Below, in pieces: positions 13,807 to 26,134 of a DNA stretch of 64,000 bases. The number at the start of each line of letters is the position of its first letter. Positions within the stretch are counted from its first letter, which is position 1. A program made the position numbers and the translations under genes. The notes beneath the pieces are model-generated. The model saw nothing but the letters and a program-made list of their open reading frames with translations, did not search any database and was not told where the DNA came from. Origin of the DNA: Adiantum capillus-veneris (taxonomy: Eukaryota > Streptophyta > Polypodiopsida > Polypodiales > Pteridaceae); assembly GCA_014529385.2 (NCBI GenBank), contig CM043966.1, positions 98,817,587-98,881,586 on the forward strand, in the 5' to 3' direction.

Positions 13807-14863
13807 GCATCATAGACAGTAGGATTGTAAGTGCACTCTGCGCTAAAAGCCCATTCTGCATCAACGTCAGCAACACAGTCTCCTTTCACAGAAGACTCAA
13901 CAATGGCTGCATTTGTAGTGAAACCAACATTTGCAGTGGAACCACCCTCTTTCTTCTTAGCCTCTTTGGACTTCAACTTAGGACACGACTTGATCAAGTG
14001 ATCATTGGCTTTACAATAATGGCAACGCATCTTCTTTTTGCCCTTATTACCAGAATTTCTAGACGAATTGCTGCCAGCAAAAGCATTAGGAACATAATTT
14101 TTGCCACTCGAAGCAGAACCATAAGAAGTGGCTGCATTGCTATTACCACCCTTTCTTTGAGAAGCAATAAAAGCCTGTTCAACTGCACGCTGTCTAGTCC
14201 TGTTTTTTCTGAAAAGTGACTCTTGCAACAGCAATGTGCATAATGCATCAAACTTGACAACTTCTGGGTCATAAGTCTCCAAGTACTAGCAAAAGTCTGG
14301 TAAGAATCTGGTAAGGAATCAAAAACAGTCTGCACAAGGGAACTGTCTGAAATAACTTCACCTGCAGAAATAAGTTGCTCATTGATATCCTTGACACTAG
14401 CAAGGAAAGTGTCCATATCATCTTCCTCATGCATAATCTTCGACTCCAACTCTTTACGCAGCAAAGCAATTTTAGCCTCATTGCGGCTTGCATAAAGACC
14501 TGCTAGAATATCCCAAGCCTGTTTTGTAGATTTTATTGAACGGATGTGAGGAACAATGGTGCGCTTCACAGACAACGCAATCAATGCATGAGCCTCCGCA
14601 TCCTTAACATCCCAATGAGCTTGTTCTGTCGTAGGCAAAACAACTCTAACAGTTGCAATCCTTGCAGCAAGACCTGCAACATCCTCAACATCGCCTACAT
14701 CCTCAGAACCAGGATGTACATCAATGCCCTGCACAATGTTCCAGACACCCTTTGACACAAGAACATGTTGCATCATATAAGCCCACATAGGGTAGTTGTC
14801 TCCATCCAACCTGTCCTCAGCAGCAAACATCTTGAACACATCTGTGTTGTTGTTGTCAGCCAT
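13807..14863 (-). pseudogene. copia-2 Gag, one internal frameshift
   Basis: I place the start at 14863 (MADNNNTDVFKMF), since the Gag hallmark LDGDNYPMWAYMM follows at once; an in-frame Met 20 codons upstream is possible. The frame shifts by one base near 14283-14290, inside the alpha-helical part of Gag. It then runs into a basic segment and a CCHC knuckle CHYCKANDHLIKSC (about 14000-14030). A second shift near 13810 separates it from protease. The product would be the particle shell protein. Confidence 0.9.
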
Positions 14864-15211
14864 GATAAATGCTGCACCTGATGTGAAAACTGCCCGAAAA
14901 TAAGAGAAACGGAGCGGGAACAACCTGTGCTATATAACACAAATTGTAGAAGACTATAAGGCACTTGTTATGCAGAAAACGACACTGACAAAAATTCTGC
15001 ACAAAATGACGAAATAGCACGTGCATTACTGCCTGTAGTGGAAACGGAGGCCAAAATGAGCCCAAATCAAAATTCTGTGCAGACTAAGCTCTACGAGCTT
15101 TCCCAAAATATTTGTCGACCTACAAACGCTTGCCTAAGCTCACTGAAATCGAAGAAAGTGAGCACGCGTGTGCTGGAGCAGCTGGCGACTAAGCCCGAGA
15201 GGACGTGACCT

Positions 15212-15223
15212 GCTCTGATATCA
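15212..15223 (-). promoter_or_regulatory. Primer binding site of copia-2
   Basis: Read on the minus strand it is TGATATCAGAGC, one mismatch from the initiator-Met primer site, directly inside the 5' LTR. Confidence 0.85.
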
Positions 15224-15225
15224 AT

Positions 15226-15452
15226 TGTTGGAATTAGGGTTGCAAAGAAACACACACAACTTGGAGAAGACGAAGGAAGCTCAAGGCACACAATAGAGAA
15301 TGTGTTACTTAGTGTGCAATGGAAAGATAGATAGCCCTAGAGTGATGGGCGTATATACAATGCACGGGGAAAAAAACCTCCTAAAGAGAGAAAAAATACC
15401 CCGACGATCCTAGTGTGTTCACACACATCACTACCACATGTATATGGTAACA
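15226..15452 (-). repeat. 5' LTR of copia-2
   Basis: 227 bp, collinear with 10287-10512, and followed by the target duplicate GATCG. An A-rich run holds the single indel between the two LTRs. Confidence 0.95.
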
Positions 15453-15673
15453 GATCGCTTGCCCTGTTGTTGCTCTTTGCAATTGGTGCACATCCACAAG
15501 TATCTTCAATCACTGACAATGCCACAAGTGGGGAGATTCAAGGACTCTTACTACTAGGAGCAAACAATTGTTGGCAAAAAATTTCCTAGTGTATTCTCTA
15601 ATCTTCATAAAATCCAACTTAGTTTGTGCCTTGAAGAGCCATGCCTTTTCTTAGCCACTATTACATATGCTAT

Positions 15674-16472
15674 TCAAGCTGCATTTCGGCCGGTAGCTCG
15701 AGGACCACATTTAACAATTTCTCTAATGTCAAAAAGTTCTTGTTTCCATTCCTCAAAGTCTTTGTGTTTTTCAATAGATATAATCCATTCCTTACTTTCA
15801 TGTATGATTCCTTCAAAGCTAGATGCCCTAGGGTTTATTTCAAATACTCGAATATTTCTTGATTTCCAAGTTTTTTTGAGATAGAAAATTGGATAATCTA
15901 TGTGCAAACCAAAATGGCTTGGTTATTGTAAACCTTTCCTCTTTAATTCAGAGGATGATGGATTTCTTGAAGTATTTGCTTCCCCCATTCTAGTGCTTAT
16001 GATGCTTTGGCACACTTACATGCCAACTTGCATGTGGTGTCGCCTAGCTTCATGTTTGTCCATAGTGGTGCTAGAAACTTGTCGTGAATTTTTACCTCTT
16101 TGCATGGGCCCGCTAGAAAAAAGAGCTTTGCCTTGGCACATTGGGACTCTGCATGAATTATCGGGTTGATTATCCCAATTCTACCTTGCTCTTTAGGTCT
16201 AGCAATCGACTTCCATTTTCTCCATAGCCACTTTCTCCATAGCCACGATAAAGGGTATATTTTTGGAATTGTTTTCCATTAGAACATCTCCCAAGTTTCA
16301 TGAACTCTTTCCAATTGCATTTGCTCATCTTCAAGATTGAGGATAAGTATGAGATCATATATGAATTGACTACCTTTGCCCTATTGCTGAAAAGAAGAAG
16401 CACGTATTCCCATATTCTCATCTTGCTACTAATTTTGTCCATGACCCATTCAAAATTTTGTTTCTCAAACAT
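15674..16472 (-). pseudogene. LINE (non-LTR retrotransposon) relic, RT 3' part and C-terminal tail
   Basis: Read leftward from 16472, the frame contains MDKISSKMRIWEYV and FSNRAKVVNSYMISYL. This resembles the thumb region of plant LINE reverse transcriptases (helix with KISSK, then R-A-x-V-x-S). Further left the pattern typical of the LINE C-terminus appears: KKTWKSRNIRVFE at about 15870. Several stops and frame changes occur between. No catalytic domain remains. The family call rests on remembered motifs rather than alignment. Confidence 0.6.
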
Positions 16473-16599
16473 TCCCCTCCCCTAGTGGGGCCGTGACAAA
16501 GCACTGTTCCTTTAGAGATAATTTATGTCAACCAATCAGACAAGACAAAAATCATTCTCAGAAAGGAGGGCCGATCTCAACTTCTCAATGTTGCATTTA

Positions 16600-17145
16600 G
16601 AGCATGAAGCTATGGAAAGCATTTGAACTATCCCTAGCACTTTTTTGGGTATTGTGGGATGGCTTGCACATGTTTAAAATTGAGCTTGCATGTTTGCTGA
16701 TGATTCCATGCAAGTTCTTTTTTTTTCCATACAATTGTGAGTGGAGAAGTTATATCAACTCAAAAATGATTATGCATTTAGCCTCAATTATAGAAAATGC
16801 ATCGAGAAGTCAAAAGGATATAAAAGGGTACTAGCCGCTAGCCTTTTCATAAACATTGCTCCAATTCAAGATGTGCTTCGTCTCATTGTTGGATGCCCAT
16901 AGCAAACACTTTCAAATTGTCCAATGTCAAGGAGAGATCGCTTCCGCTCCCGAGAGTCCATGTTCTTTCCAGTAGTAAGAATCCATTCCCTGCTTTCCAT
17001 GTTCTTTTGAATACTTGAAGATTTCTTGATTTTTCCAAGTTTAAGATAGTAGAAGCAAAAAATCTAGAGCATTAATCTAAGTGCAAACTAGCATGGCTTC
17101 GTTTTTTATTACCTTTCCTCCTAGAATTATTTCTTGAAAAAGTAA
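16600..17145 (-). pseudogene. Second LINE relic, tandem to the first
   Basis: The segment 16915-17140 repeats 15720-15960 imperfectly in the same orientation. Shared blocks include GGAT/TTCTTGATTT..CCAAG and a reading of GGKVIKNEAMLVCT against RGKVYNNQAILVCT in the first copy. It is another fragment of the same LINE tail, more damaged, about 1.2 kb away. The left part, near 16715-16760, also matches a repeat at 9885-9960. Confidence 0.5.
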
Positions 17146-17280
17146 GTCTTTTAGGTCTTCTACGCCCACTTTCAAACTTTACTTGCCAAAGCTCTTATGA
17201 TTGTGCAATTTTTGATAAGATGAAGGGAGTCTTCCCAGTAGGCTCGACCAATTTTGGTTTTGGGTTGCATTAAAGGGAAT

Positions 17281-17695
17281 CTCAATAGATGCTACTGTTA
17301 TGGCTTTGAGGGGAAAAAAGAGGAGGCACCACGTTGAGAGGAGAGAGAGGAGCAGGCAGCACGTGGAGGAGAGAGAAGAAGAGATTTTTGAACGTCGTTA
17401 CTCGTGGGAAAGGTGAATAGGGGAGATATATTTTTTTGTTGGTCGTCGTCTGGACTCGTACTAGGCATTTTCTGTGTCACAGGCAATCGAGATTGAGGGT
17501 GTGCTTCGATGGGAAAGCACGGCTGGCTGGCAGCTGCTCTTTGTGTCTGGACCGGGGGGGAGTGGAAGTGGCTCAAACAACAGCGATGGCAGAGGAGAGG
17601 GGGGTTTGGCTCATGACGTCGACAGTAGTAGCTGGAGGCCCCACTTTTGCTTCAAGATTGAAAGTTATGCATCGAATCTGGGTATGTTCCTTTGG

Positions 17696-17736
<41 letters not shown>

Positions 17737-18110
17737 GCAGGTCCGAGAGAAATCGCTTTCTCTGTCTCTTGCAACACACCAGTGTCCTCCTGATGCAGAG
17801 CAAAACTGCGTAGCAATGGGAGGGGAGAGGAGCGTAGGGCAGGGCCGTCCTTATGCGGCAATGAGGAGCATTTTGGGGGCACAAGGGCTGCGTAGAGAAT
17901 GGAACAGAGAACGCTGCACGTTCTCTCCATCGACTCACCCACAATGGGGGTGCAGAGGCAAGCGAAGCAGAAATACGCAATTGCCAAGGGAAAGGAGGAA
18001 GGGGAATTGCAATTGGGGAGGAGGATAGGCCGTTTGTGCACGTGGGAACCGATGCAAAGGCATATGATCTGCTTTGGCGAAAGTGACACGGGGAATCTTT
18101 GAGTCTAATT
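17281..18110. other. GC-richer segment with a (TC)n tract, no gene assigned
   Basis: Base composition rises here and open frames overlap on both strands, but none shows a domain. A (TC) tract spans 17698-17734. The start (ATGGCTTTGAGG, then a purine-rich stretch with GGCACGTGGAGG-like text) resembles 48365-48425, so this is probably part of a dispersed repeat. Confidence 0.5.
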
Positions 18111-18375
18111 AATTAATGGGTACAGAAAGGACCCAGTAGGTGCTTGGATAGAGATCCATGCTTATCCCTCTTACTTTCCCCTTGACCCCAATTGTGTTAA
18201 AGTTCATAGCATCTCAATTGAATAGTCCAATGTGATCCCAATATTTATTTTGGCTTTATTTTATGTATTTGTCAAATCTCTAGTAAGAAAATTTGCTAAG
18301 GTGAGTATATAAGCACACCTAGTCCCCCATAGTAAAGATATAATAGTTCATTGCCAAGGTTGGTTGGTTCAGAAG

Positions 18376-18376
<1 letters not shown>

Positions 18377-18411
<35 letters not shown>

Positions 18412-18423
18412 CCCCCCCCCCCC
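18377..18423 (+). repeat. (TC)n followed by poly-C
   Basis: (TC) at 18377-18409, then a C run to 18423. Confidence 0.95.
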
Positions 18424-18458
18424 TTTGGTTCATTGCTTCTACATCATCAACTTTGACA

Positions 18459-18470
18459 TGGTATCAAAGC
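18459..18470 (+). promoter_or_regulatory. Isolated copia-type primer binding site
   Basis: TGGTATCAAAGC, one mismatch from the initiator-Met primer site, with TATATAAGC about 150 bases upstream (near 18306). It suggests the eroded 5' end of a retroelement, but I could not define an LTR boundary or any gag. Confidence 0.4.
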
Positions 18471-19254
18471 CTTAGAGGAGTCCCGCACCCGTTAAGAAGA
18501 AGGTGTTGCACCTTGCTTGCTTTCGGGAAAAGTGTCCTACGGAAGACGTTCTAAAATGCTAGCATTTTTTCCAACATTGTGAAGTTGGCACCTCTTTGCA
18601 TTGTGCAATTCTCTCTTTGTGGGCTAGCTACAATGTTGGTCCATGCAATGGCATTTTGAAACGCCATTATCGTTGACTGCATCCCCCTCCCTTCCAATAG
18701 GCAACGTTTCAAAATGCCTTTTTCCTCTCTCCTTGCTAACGTCGTTCTAAAATACTCTCTTTTTTTTCCCTCCTTGCGGTTTCCTCCATGCTTGTTGCCA
18801 TTGCTTCAAAATGTTGCATGTGGCCTTGGCTTGGGAGTTGGAAATTAGAGAGGGGAATCAAAGGAAGTCCTTTTTAGATCGGTTTTGGAAATTAAGAAGA
18901 TGGCTTGCAAAGGCAAAAAAAGTGTTTTGGAGTAGCTTGGTGGAATTTTTTGTGGCCTTTTGAAGCATGAGAAGAAAGACTCGTTAACTCCAAATCTTAT
19001 ACCTACAACTTACTGCCTACGGTCGTCATTGTGGATTGTCCAATACCCAGTTAATAGACTATGCACGTACGAAGTTCTCAAGGAAGTCGTCAATTTGTTT
19101 GGCTCAAGAATGTGAAGACAAAGGAAAATTTGTGACCTCTCTAGAGGACAAAGGCAAAGGCAAAGTCAAAGGCAAGGCCAATGCAATCAACAAACCAAAC
19201 TTATACATTATAAGTATGAAAAAAAAACAAACACAAAAAAAACAAACTTTTGAA

Positions 19255-19520
19255 TGCAAAGCAATATCTCCACTACAATGCTTAAATGGAATCCCTAAAT
19301 ATTGATGCATAAGACCCAAATTTTTTGTCTCAAATTTTGGATGCAAATGAACCTTGAAAACAACATTGAGTGTCTTTCACCTGCTAGCTTCAAAGAGACC
19401 GTATAGGGAAGCAACAAATTATTTGTCTCCATTGGTAAAAGGAAGGACTTGGGCAAGTGGTATAGACCCATCAATGTTGTTCATATAGTCTAGAGCTGAC
19501 GAGAAGATGGTTTGTTAGTT
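19255..19520 (-). pseudogene. Copia reverse-transcriptase fragment
   Basis: Leftward reading gives FETKNLGLMHQYLGIPF and CSGDIALHSK at 19335-19260. This matches the RT segment FKMKDLGLLHHYLGIQF of copia-2 in the same window. A further match to the SLYGL box lies near 19420. The rest of the domain is lost. It is a truncated relic unrelated in orientation to the primer site at 18459. Confidence 0.65.
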
Positions 19521-19977
19521 ATTTCTTGTTGAGGATCCCTCAAGGCTTGGCACAAGCTTGAGGTTGCTTTGTACATTCTTTTTGGTGAATACAAATCATC
19601 CACTCAATACGCCTTTCCAATCTTGAAAAATAAAATTCCTTTCAAAACATTTCAAATGCATAATTAAAAGGTATTCCTAATGGCTTCAAAAAATTAAAAG
19701 GTGCTCCTAGTTTGAAGATTCCACTCAAAAACAAGAAAAACGAGCGTTAATCTATATCACGTAACAATAAGCAATGACGAAGCACATAGATTTGCAACAA
19801 TATTACCTAAGAAAGATGATTACAACATTGAAAGAGAGAGGGAGAGATGCTAAAGAGAACTTAGAAGAGTAGAGAAACACCTATTTATACATGGACACAA
19901 AAGGTCTTTTGACTTTCCATTTTTGACTTTTCATTTTTATTAGTGTTTTGACTTTCCACTTTCTTTTGTCTTTTCAT

Positions 19978-20175
19978 TTCCTAAACTCACCCTTCACTTA
20001 TGCACTTGATATGTTTTGAAAGAATTTTTACTGAGATTTCCTAAACTCACCCTTCACTTATGCACTTGATATGTTTTGAAAGAATTTACTTATTCACTTA
20101 TGCACTTGATATGTTTTGAAAGAATTTTTACTGAGATTGGGGAGACCTAATTGAAGGGTGGGTTTAGGAAATTTA
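19978..20175. repeat. 60-bp tandem repeat with a terminal inverted copy
   Basis: A 60-bp unit starting CTAAACTCACCCTTC is present at 19981 and 20041, with a partial third copy starting near 20093. The segment ends at 20153-20173 with an inverted copy of the unit start (GGGTGGGTTTAGGAAAT). The whole therefore reads as a small fold-back array. Confidence 0.8.
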
Positions 20176-20708
20176 AAGCCCAATGGAAATGGAAAGTTAA
20201 ATGATTTTTCTTGTCCATATCAAAAAGTGGGCAACGTGCATTAACACATTTGTATTCATTGCCTTTATTTTAGCGTTTTTCTTCTCTTTAGAGTTTCTTT
20301 GCACTATATGAGGAGTGAATTTATTTTGTTTTGAGGAGCCATTGGGAAATGCATATCTATGATGGAAAACTCAGTGTTGTGAGTTTGAAAAAAAAAACAT
20401 TGAGCGTCTCATTTTGAATCAATGAATAGCAAACCAACAATATAAGAGCAATGGGAAAAAAACAAATCATCCTTTGTTTTATAAAGAAAATAGTCTCTAT
20501 CTGGCTATGACAAATACGAGAATGATTCAAGCATGCATGAAATTTTTTCATGTGAAGCACATGTGCTTGTTCCAATCTGTACTACTCTATTATGGAGATA
20601 AAGATTCAGGCAAGCCACATGGCACAACTAGAGGATGGGTTGGTGGTCGGTAGGTGAGGAGTACACTCCGGGTGGTAGGCAAAAATGCATGATCTCTTAG
20701 CGATGCAC

Positions 20709-20710
<2 letters not shown>

Positions 20711-20761
<51 letters not shown>

Positions 20762-20973
20762 ACAAAGCCATCATCCAAGATTTTCGAAATCCCAAATCGC
20801 CTCTCCCCACAATTGACCCTCCCTATGTTTTGATTTTTGTTTTTCTTTTTATCCTCTTGATGGACCCTCACCCCTTAATTGATCTATATCATCACCCTTT
20901 TCTTAGATGGAACCATTGTAATGTTTTTGTTTTTGGTCCCATGGGTCATATATGACCTCCAAGGACGAGAATT

Positions 20974-21020
<47 letters not shown>
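20711..21020. repeat. (AG)n and (TC)n tracts flanking a shared sequence block
   Basis: (AG) spans 20711-20759 and (TC) spans 20977-21020, in opposite sense. The block 20916-20980, just before the (TC) tract, recurs inverted at 47351-47430. Both contain the palindrome GGTCATATATGACC or a near copy. Confidence 0.9.
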
Positions 21021-21024
<4 letters not shown>

Positions 21025-21298
21025 GGCGGGGCTACAACCTTGATGGTTCGAGAGGCTAGACGGTTGGAATTGGCTATCAATGTGCACTGAAGTTGGTTGA
21101 AGCTTATGCACTAACCAAAGAGAGAGAACTTTGGCGTGATAAATCATATGAAACCTAACTAAGGTCTATGCTATCATTCACTGATGAATTTATGTTAAGT
21201 TAAAGTTGCCTCTTTCAACCCCTCACCCAAAGCATCATATTGCTAGACCTCTGGTGCACAAAAGGGATGTCCCTCACACTAGTAAGGAGATCCTTTTG

Positions 21299-21412
<114 letters not shown>

Positions 21413-21429
21413 TTGAAATGAAATGAAAT

Positions 21430-22743
21430 GAATTGTTATATTGATGTCTTCTAAAGGCCATAAGAGTTTGGATTAAAAGAAAGAAACTAACTAAAGTATA
21501 AAAGGTAAGTATGAAGACCCTGAGAGGTACATATACAAAAATTGGGTGTGTATATTAGAGAATAGTGTTGAGTGTACATTGTAGAGCACCTACCCAGCAA
21601 TGCTAAAAGTGCAACTAGAACAGATGGCCCTTTGACATGAAGGGGCCCATTAGTGGCGACGAGGCAATTCCATGGAGCAGCTTCTTTTTTACTGGAGGGT
21701 GTTGTCAAGTTACTATTCTTGTTTCCAATGTTGCAACAAGTCATTTTCATCACAAGTCAGTTGATCTCCTAACCCAAAGGTAGGAATCCTTTTCAGGGGT
21801 GGTTGAACCACCCCCCCAAGCCCTGGGCTCTTTTTTTCTCTAGTGGCTCTTGCATCAAGCCTATGGCATGCCATTTCAATTGGGGGGTCCCTTCAAAGGC
21901 TCTTTTGGAGGGCTATGGCAAGGCCCTCTTATACTTCTATAGCCTATTGCTTGGACACACTCACAACAATGTGCAGTGTGGACACGGGCAAGGCTGTTGG
22001 GCTACACAAGCCTTAAAAGTTATGAGAGCCTGCAAAAGGCTACAAGCGTTCAAATTTGAAATGGGAATTGATCTATGCTACTAGGGCCTTGCATCAAGCT
22101 TGGCATGCTTCCACTAGCTTGCTCACACTCTCGAACAGATCCCAACATGGACGATTGGACGTAAGTGAAAGAGGCAGAAGATGGCCACCATGCAGGAGAG
22201 GAAGGAAGCCAGCTAGATCATGTTGTGAGCATGGGTAGCTTAGAGAATGCAAATTACAGCATTGGATCTTGATTTGTAAACTCTCCATTCTTTGGGATTT
22301 GTTGTATGTTTTGCAACAACCCCTTCTGCTTTGTTTTCCTATCTGGCTTACTCTAGTGCATCATGAGAGATATTCGATCCTCAAGGTCATCCCCACGTGA
22401 TGCCTATAGGCTATAATGGCACTAAGAATACTACCTAATGAAGGTAGACATGCCCCTTCTTGGAATCCTCACTATTGTTTGTCAAATTGTTTTTCCAATA
22501 GTAGGTTGTAGTACAAGGACACGGAGCATAGCTTGCCTCCATGGGGTTTGTTTAAATGCTACAAGTGCAACTACATGTAGTGTATGGGGGGCAAGTAAGT
22601 ATAGAGTAAGCTAGGTGTGGATATCATCCACAAGCAAGAATGTGGAGTCATTGACCAAATCATAGCCTTTGCAAAGCAAATAGCCAATGGAAGGATTGCC
22701 ATGGGATTGACATCATGGCATGGCACTGTGCACGAGTATCAAT
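21430..22743. other. Intergenic DNA, no gene seen
   Basis: Only short unsupported open frames occur. No repeat structure was recognised up to the AAT that precedes the inverted repeat at 22744. Confidence 0.5.
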
Positions 22744-22769
22744 CATTAGGAAAAGTTTGGACTCAAATT
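22744..22769 (+). repeat. Left terminal inverted repeat
   Basis: 26 bp starting CATTAGGAAAAG and ending CTCAAATT, preceded by AAT. The similarity to the right end continues weakly outward (AGTA at 22735 and its complement at 33192). Confidence 0.75.
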
Positions 22770-23114
22770 TGGGTCTTGTAAGAAATGCCATGTCAGCATA
22801 GAGAAAGATAATAGAAAATACAGTTTAACCCTTTTCCGTACATGTTTTCTAAAATCTGGATATCTTATTCATGCAAGGTACGTTTATTTAAAAACATAAA
22901 AAGTATTACATTCATGATAACACTTCACTGTACACGGCGCCTACTGAATTCAGTGCCAAATATCTCAATCTTCTGCATTTTTGAAAAGTAAGCTTTGTTT
23001 CCTCGTCTCCTTCTTCCCCCCCATTCCCTCCTGCGTTGTCTCACGTGCATGCGATATTCAAATTGCCATTCTTCTATTGCCCCCACCTCATTCTACACAC
23101 ACTTTTGATCAGCC

Positions 23115-25936
23115 ATGTCTCAGTTGACACTTATAGCTTCTCCACAAAAAACTTCTACGAGGAATAGGAGAGATGTATATCACATGCACATAGAGCTCTC
23201 ATGAGAGTATGAACCCCTCTCCAAGGAAAACAAACAGCAGACGCTTTATGAAGCTTCCAAGGAGAACTTAAGATCACAGGGCATGAAAAATGTGGACCTT
23301 TGGCTGGACGGAAGAATGTATCCAAAGCATCCTGTCACAAACTCCATTCCACATTTTAAGGATATTACATCCTTAGTGAACTATGTTGGATATGGCCACC
23401 ATGGCTTGTATGGCTACACTAAGCAGTTGGCTGCAAGAAATGACTTTTTGCAACAAAAGAGAGATATTGTATACATCGAGAATGTCTACTTACACCAGAA
23501 AGTCATGCAATGTGCTCAATAGGTTGAAGGCAGCAAGGAGACCATCAAGGAGCTTACACAACAACTCAGAGCAAAAAAAAACAGCGCTAGGTCTTCGCCG
23601 AAGAGAAAGAAAAATAAGAGACATAGAGGACTTGAAAGTTGGCTCGGGAGGAATCAAGAAAAGAGTGCAAGCCATCAAGTGAGTGCATCTATCCTTCTTA
23701 GGTTTATATTCATAAACTCTCACATCTCTTACTGCTACCATGCTTGCGTAGATCTTTGCTTCACCCTAACAAGGAAGTGGAGCGTAGCACAACCACCTCT
23801 TCGGTCCATTACGGGCTAATATTGAATCGCAAAATGATAAGCGCTATGGTAAGATTGTTGTTAGACAGCTTGACATCATTTTACAAGAGAACCAACTCTC
23901 TTTACGGGACGTTCAATCAATTTTGGATGAATTTGGTATATCCAATAAGAGATATGCTGCCATTTTCAAGTATGTAGCATCATTTGCAGTGTTGTTCCAC
24001 TAAAAGAGGGTTTTGATTCCTAACTCCTCTTACTCAAGTCTGTGCAAAGACAGGTCAAAAAGCTCCACATCAAGCACATGCTACTTCCAAACCCTTTCTC
24101 TATTCAAAAAACAAGACGGGAAGTCAACGAGGAGGTGCTTCAAAAGCTAGGAAGTCCTTTCCACATTGAATTGACATACAGATCACCAAAAGGAGAAGAA
24201 ATGGTCTATGACAATTATAACAATATTTTTTATGATATGATCCCGCTACAATCATACATTGTACAGTTGTTCGATGTTACTTCTGAAGAGTGCAACAGCG
24301 TCCTGAAGTTTGTCATCAAGCTAGATGAGTGCGAGCTTGTAAAGGAGACAAAGGTTGAGTGAGTCACAATCACACTTACGAATAGAGCTCTAGATGCAAG
24401 CATTGGACCAGATGATCCTCAAAACTTTAGTGTGCAATCTGAGCACAACATTTTCCTTGTTGCGATGTTCAAGGTGGGTAGAAGTTATGTTTAAGATAAT
24501 TTATCATTATGTTTCAACTGAATGCTTTTGAATGTGCATTATAAAATGTTCAAAATTATCTTTTCAGGTGCCCACTGAGAACTTCGATATATTGAATTGG
24601 GTTTTTCATCAAACAAACATACCAGAAACGATAAGCAAAAAGAGAAATGGAAAGAAATTGGATGTGAAGGGCATGTGATCCTACAATGTAGAGTGGCACA
24701 TGGATGGAGACCTAAAAACCTTGAAATGCATGTACAACATTTCCAAAGGAGCAACAAACCAAATCCCTTGCTTGTATTGCATGGGAGGGGTTCACATCCT
24801 TGACAAACCATTTTGGAGTAGATCGCCGGATAGGCATCTGCGCAACCCTAACTTTTGACCCATTTTGGATATCCCACTATTTAGAGTCACATATGCACAA
24901 TGCATGCACTTTGTAGAATAATAGAAAAACTAATGTTTCTCTACATGTGTTTTGCCTAGACCACTTGACCTCTTTCTACGAAGCAAAGGGCAATCTCAGC
25001 CTAAGAGAGGGCCTTCTCAGAAATGAGTTTGCATGGAGGACATGTTAAGATAGACCAAGATGAGAAGAGATCAAAAAATGGCCGGGATGTTCCAAAGAAG
25101 TTGTACATTGGTGGTGTGAATGCCTGACTCTTCCTTTCGTGCCCACAACTGGAGGACAACGCAAAAGCCAAAGTGCACAAGAAAGACAAGCATTAAGATA
25201 CAACAAGTGGAAAAAGCTGCACAATGTTGTAGTTGACCATGCAAACAATGGTGCAGCAAGGACTCGCAAAGCAAAGGTATGGAAAACCTTAGATGCAATA
25301 TTCAAGTTCTGCGAATTGAACTCATAAACTAATGGCGACTATACAAAATTCCAAGAAGCTGTGGAGACCTTCCACAAGACATTCATAAGTGCGTGGACAA
25401 ATCAACATATTACTTACTACATGGTACAGTAATTGGTTTGATGACATGATAATATTTTGAATTGCGAATACTCATCCTTATAATGTCTGCATGCTTTGTG
25501 TGCAACACATTATCTATAATCACATGCCTTGGTTTGCAAGGCAATATGGTAGTTTGGGTGATTGGTCTACAAAGGGCATGGAAAAAACCCACTACCGTAC
25601 TGGTTATTTCAGTCACACTGGACATGGAGGTGGTGCGGACAAATCAAATAGCTTAGAGGAGCTACACCAATGGACGTATCAAAAACTAATGCATAGGTCA
25701 CATATCGCAAGGAACAAGTCAAACAAAGTCAGATTGGCCATGTGGTGAGATTAGCCAAAAAACGGTGAAGAAAGGAGATATGGGAGTTATTGTCTGTGGC
25801 TAGACAACATGCGATTGGTGGCTACAAAAATATCACGTGGGAAGGGTTTGGACAACACCGTTGCAAGTTATGTCATAACTCCTAGCCATAGCAAGATCCC
25901 ACCAAACTTAATGTATCTAGAAGAATTGATGTAAAT
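23115..25936 (+). pseudogene. Gene A: transposase-like protein, intron-containing, decayed
   Basis: Coding text runs across at least five exons. GT-AG introns fit at 23679-23751, 23970-24049 and 24474-24567, and the last joins AMFK to VPTENF cleanly. Visible blocks are: an N-terminal coiled part (ETIKELTQQL); KRYGKIVVRQLDIILQ near 23840; a central core with WHMDGDLKTLKCMYN followed by PCLYC (24695-24780); RYNKWKKLHNVVVDHA near 25200; and HMPWFARQYGSL then KGMEKTHY (25520-25590). An Asp followed by CxxC and a later Glu is the layout of several cut-and-paste transposases, hence the call. I do not recognise the family. Stops at 23202, 23520, 24360 and 24676 show this copy is dead. Confidence 0.55.
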
Positions 25937-26134
25937 TCAGCTTTTCATATTGTGAATGATGGTTGCAACAAAATTACAAATATTGCAAAATGTTAATACT
26001 TTATCATTTCAACTTTTCATAATGTAAATGATGGTTGCAACAAAAAAAGTACATTGCAAACATTGTTACATAATCTATCTAACTTTGATGCATAAAACAA
26101 ATACAACCTATTTATTTCTAGTCATCTACAAATA

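Larger units (their letters stand above)
10287..15452 (-). mobile_element. Ty1/copia LTR retrotransposon, second family, decayed
   Basis: A complete 5166-bp copia element read right to left. The LTRs are 226 bp (10287-10512) and 227 bp (15226-15452) with 12 substitutions and one indel by hand count. The target duplication is GATCG (10282-10286 and 15453-15457). The primer site abuts the right LTR, and the polypurine tract abuts the left LTR (10513-10524). Coding order is Gag, protease, integrase, RT, RNase H. I count two frameshifts and at least six internal stops. It is older than copia-1 and its proteins differ clearly, so it is a separate lineage. Confidence 0.97.

Noticed and set aside
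17298-18028. Overlapping frames in the GC-richer segment
   Set aside because: Several frames on both strands are open together and include a microsatellite; no domain supports any of them.
22724-22743. CACTG at 22724 as the true left end of the large element
   Set aside because: The right side has no matching CAGTG at the corresponding place, whereas CATTAGG with AAT flanks is consistent on both sides.
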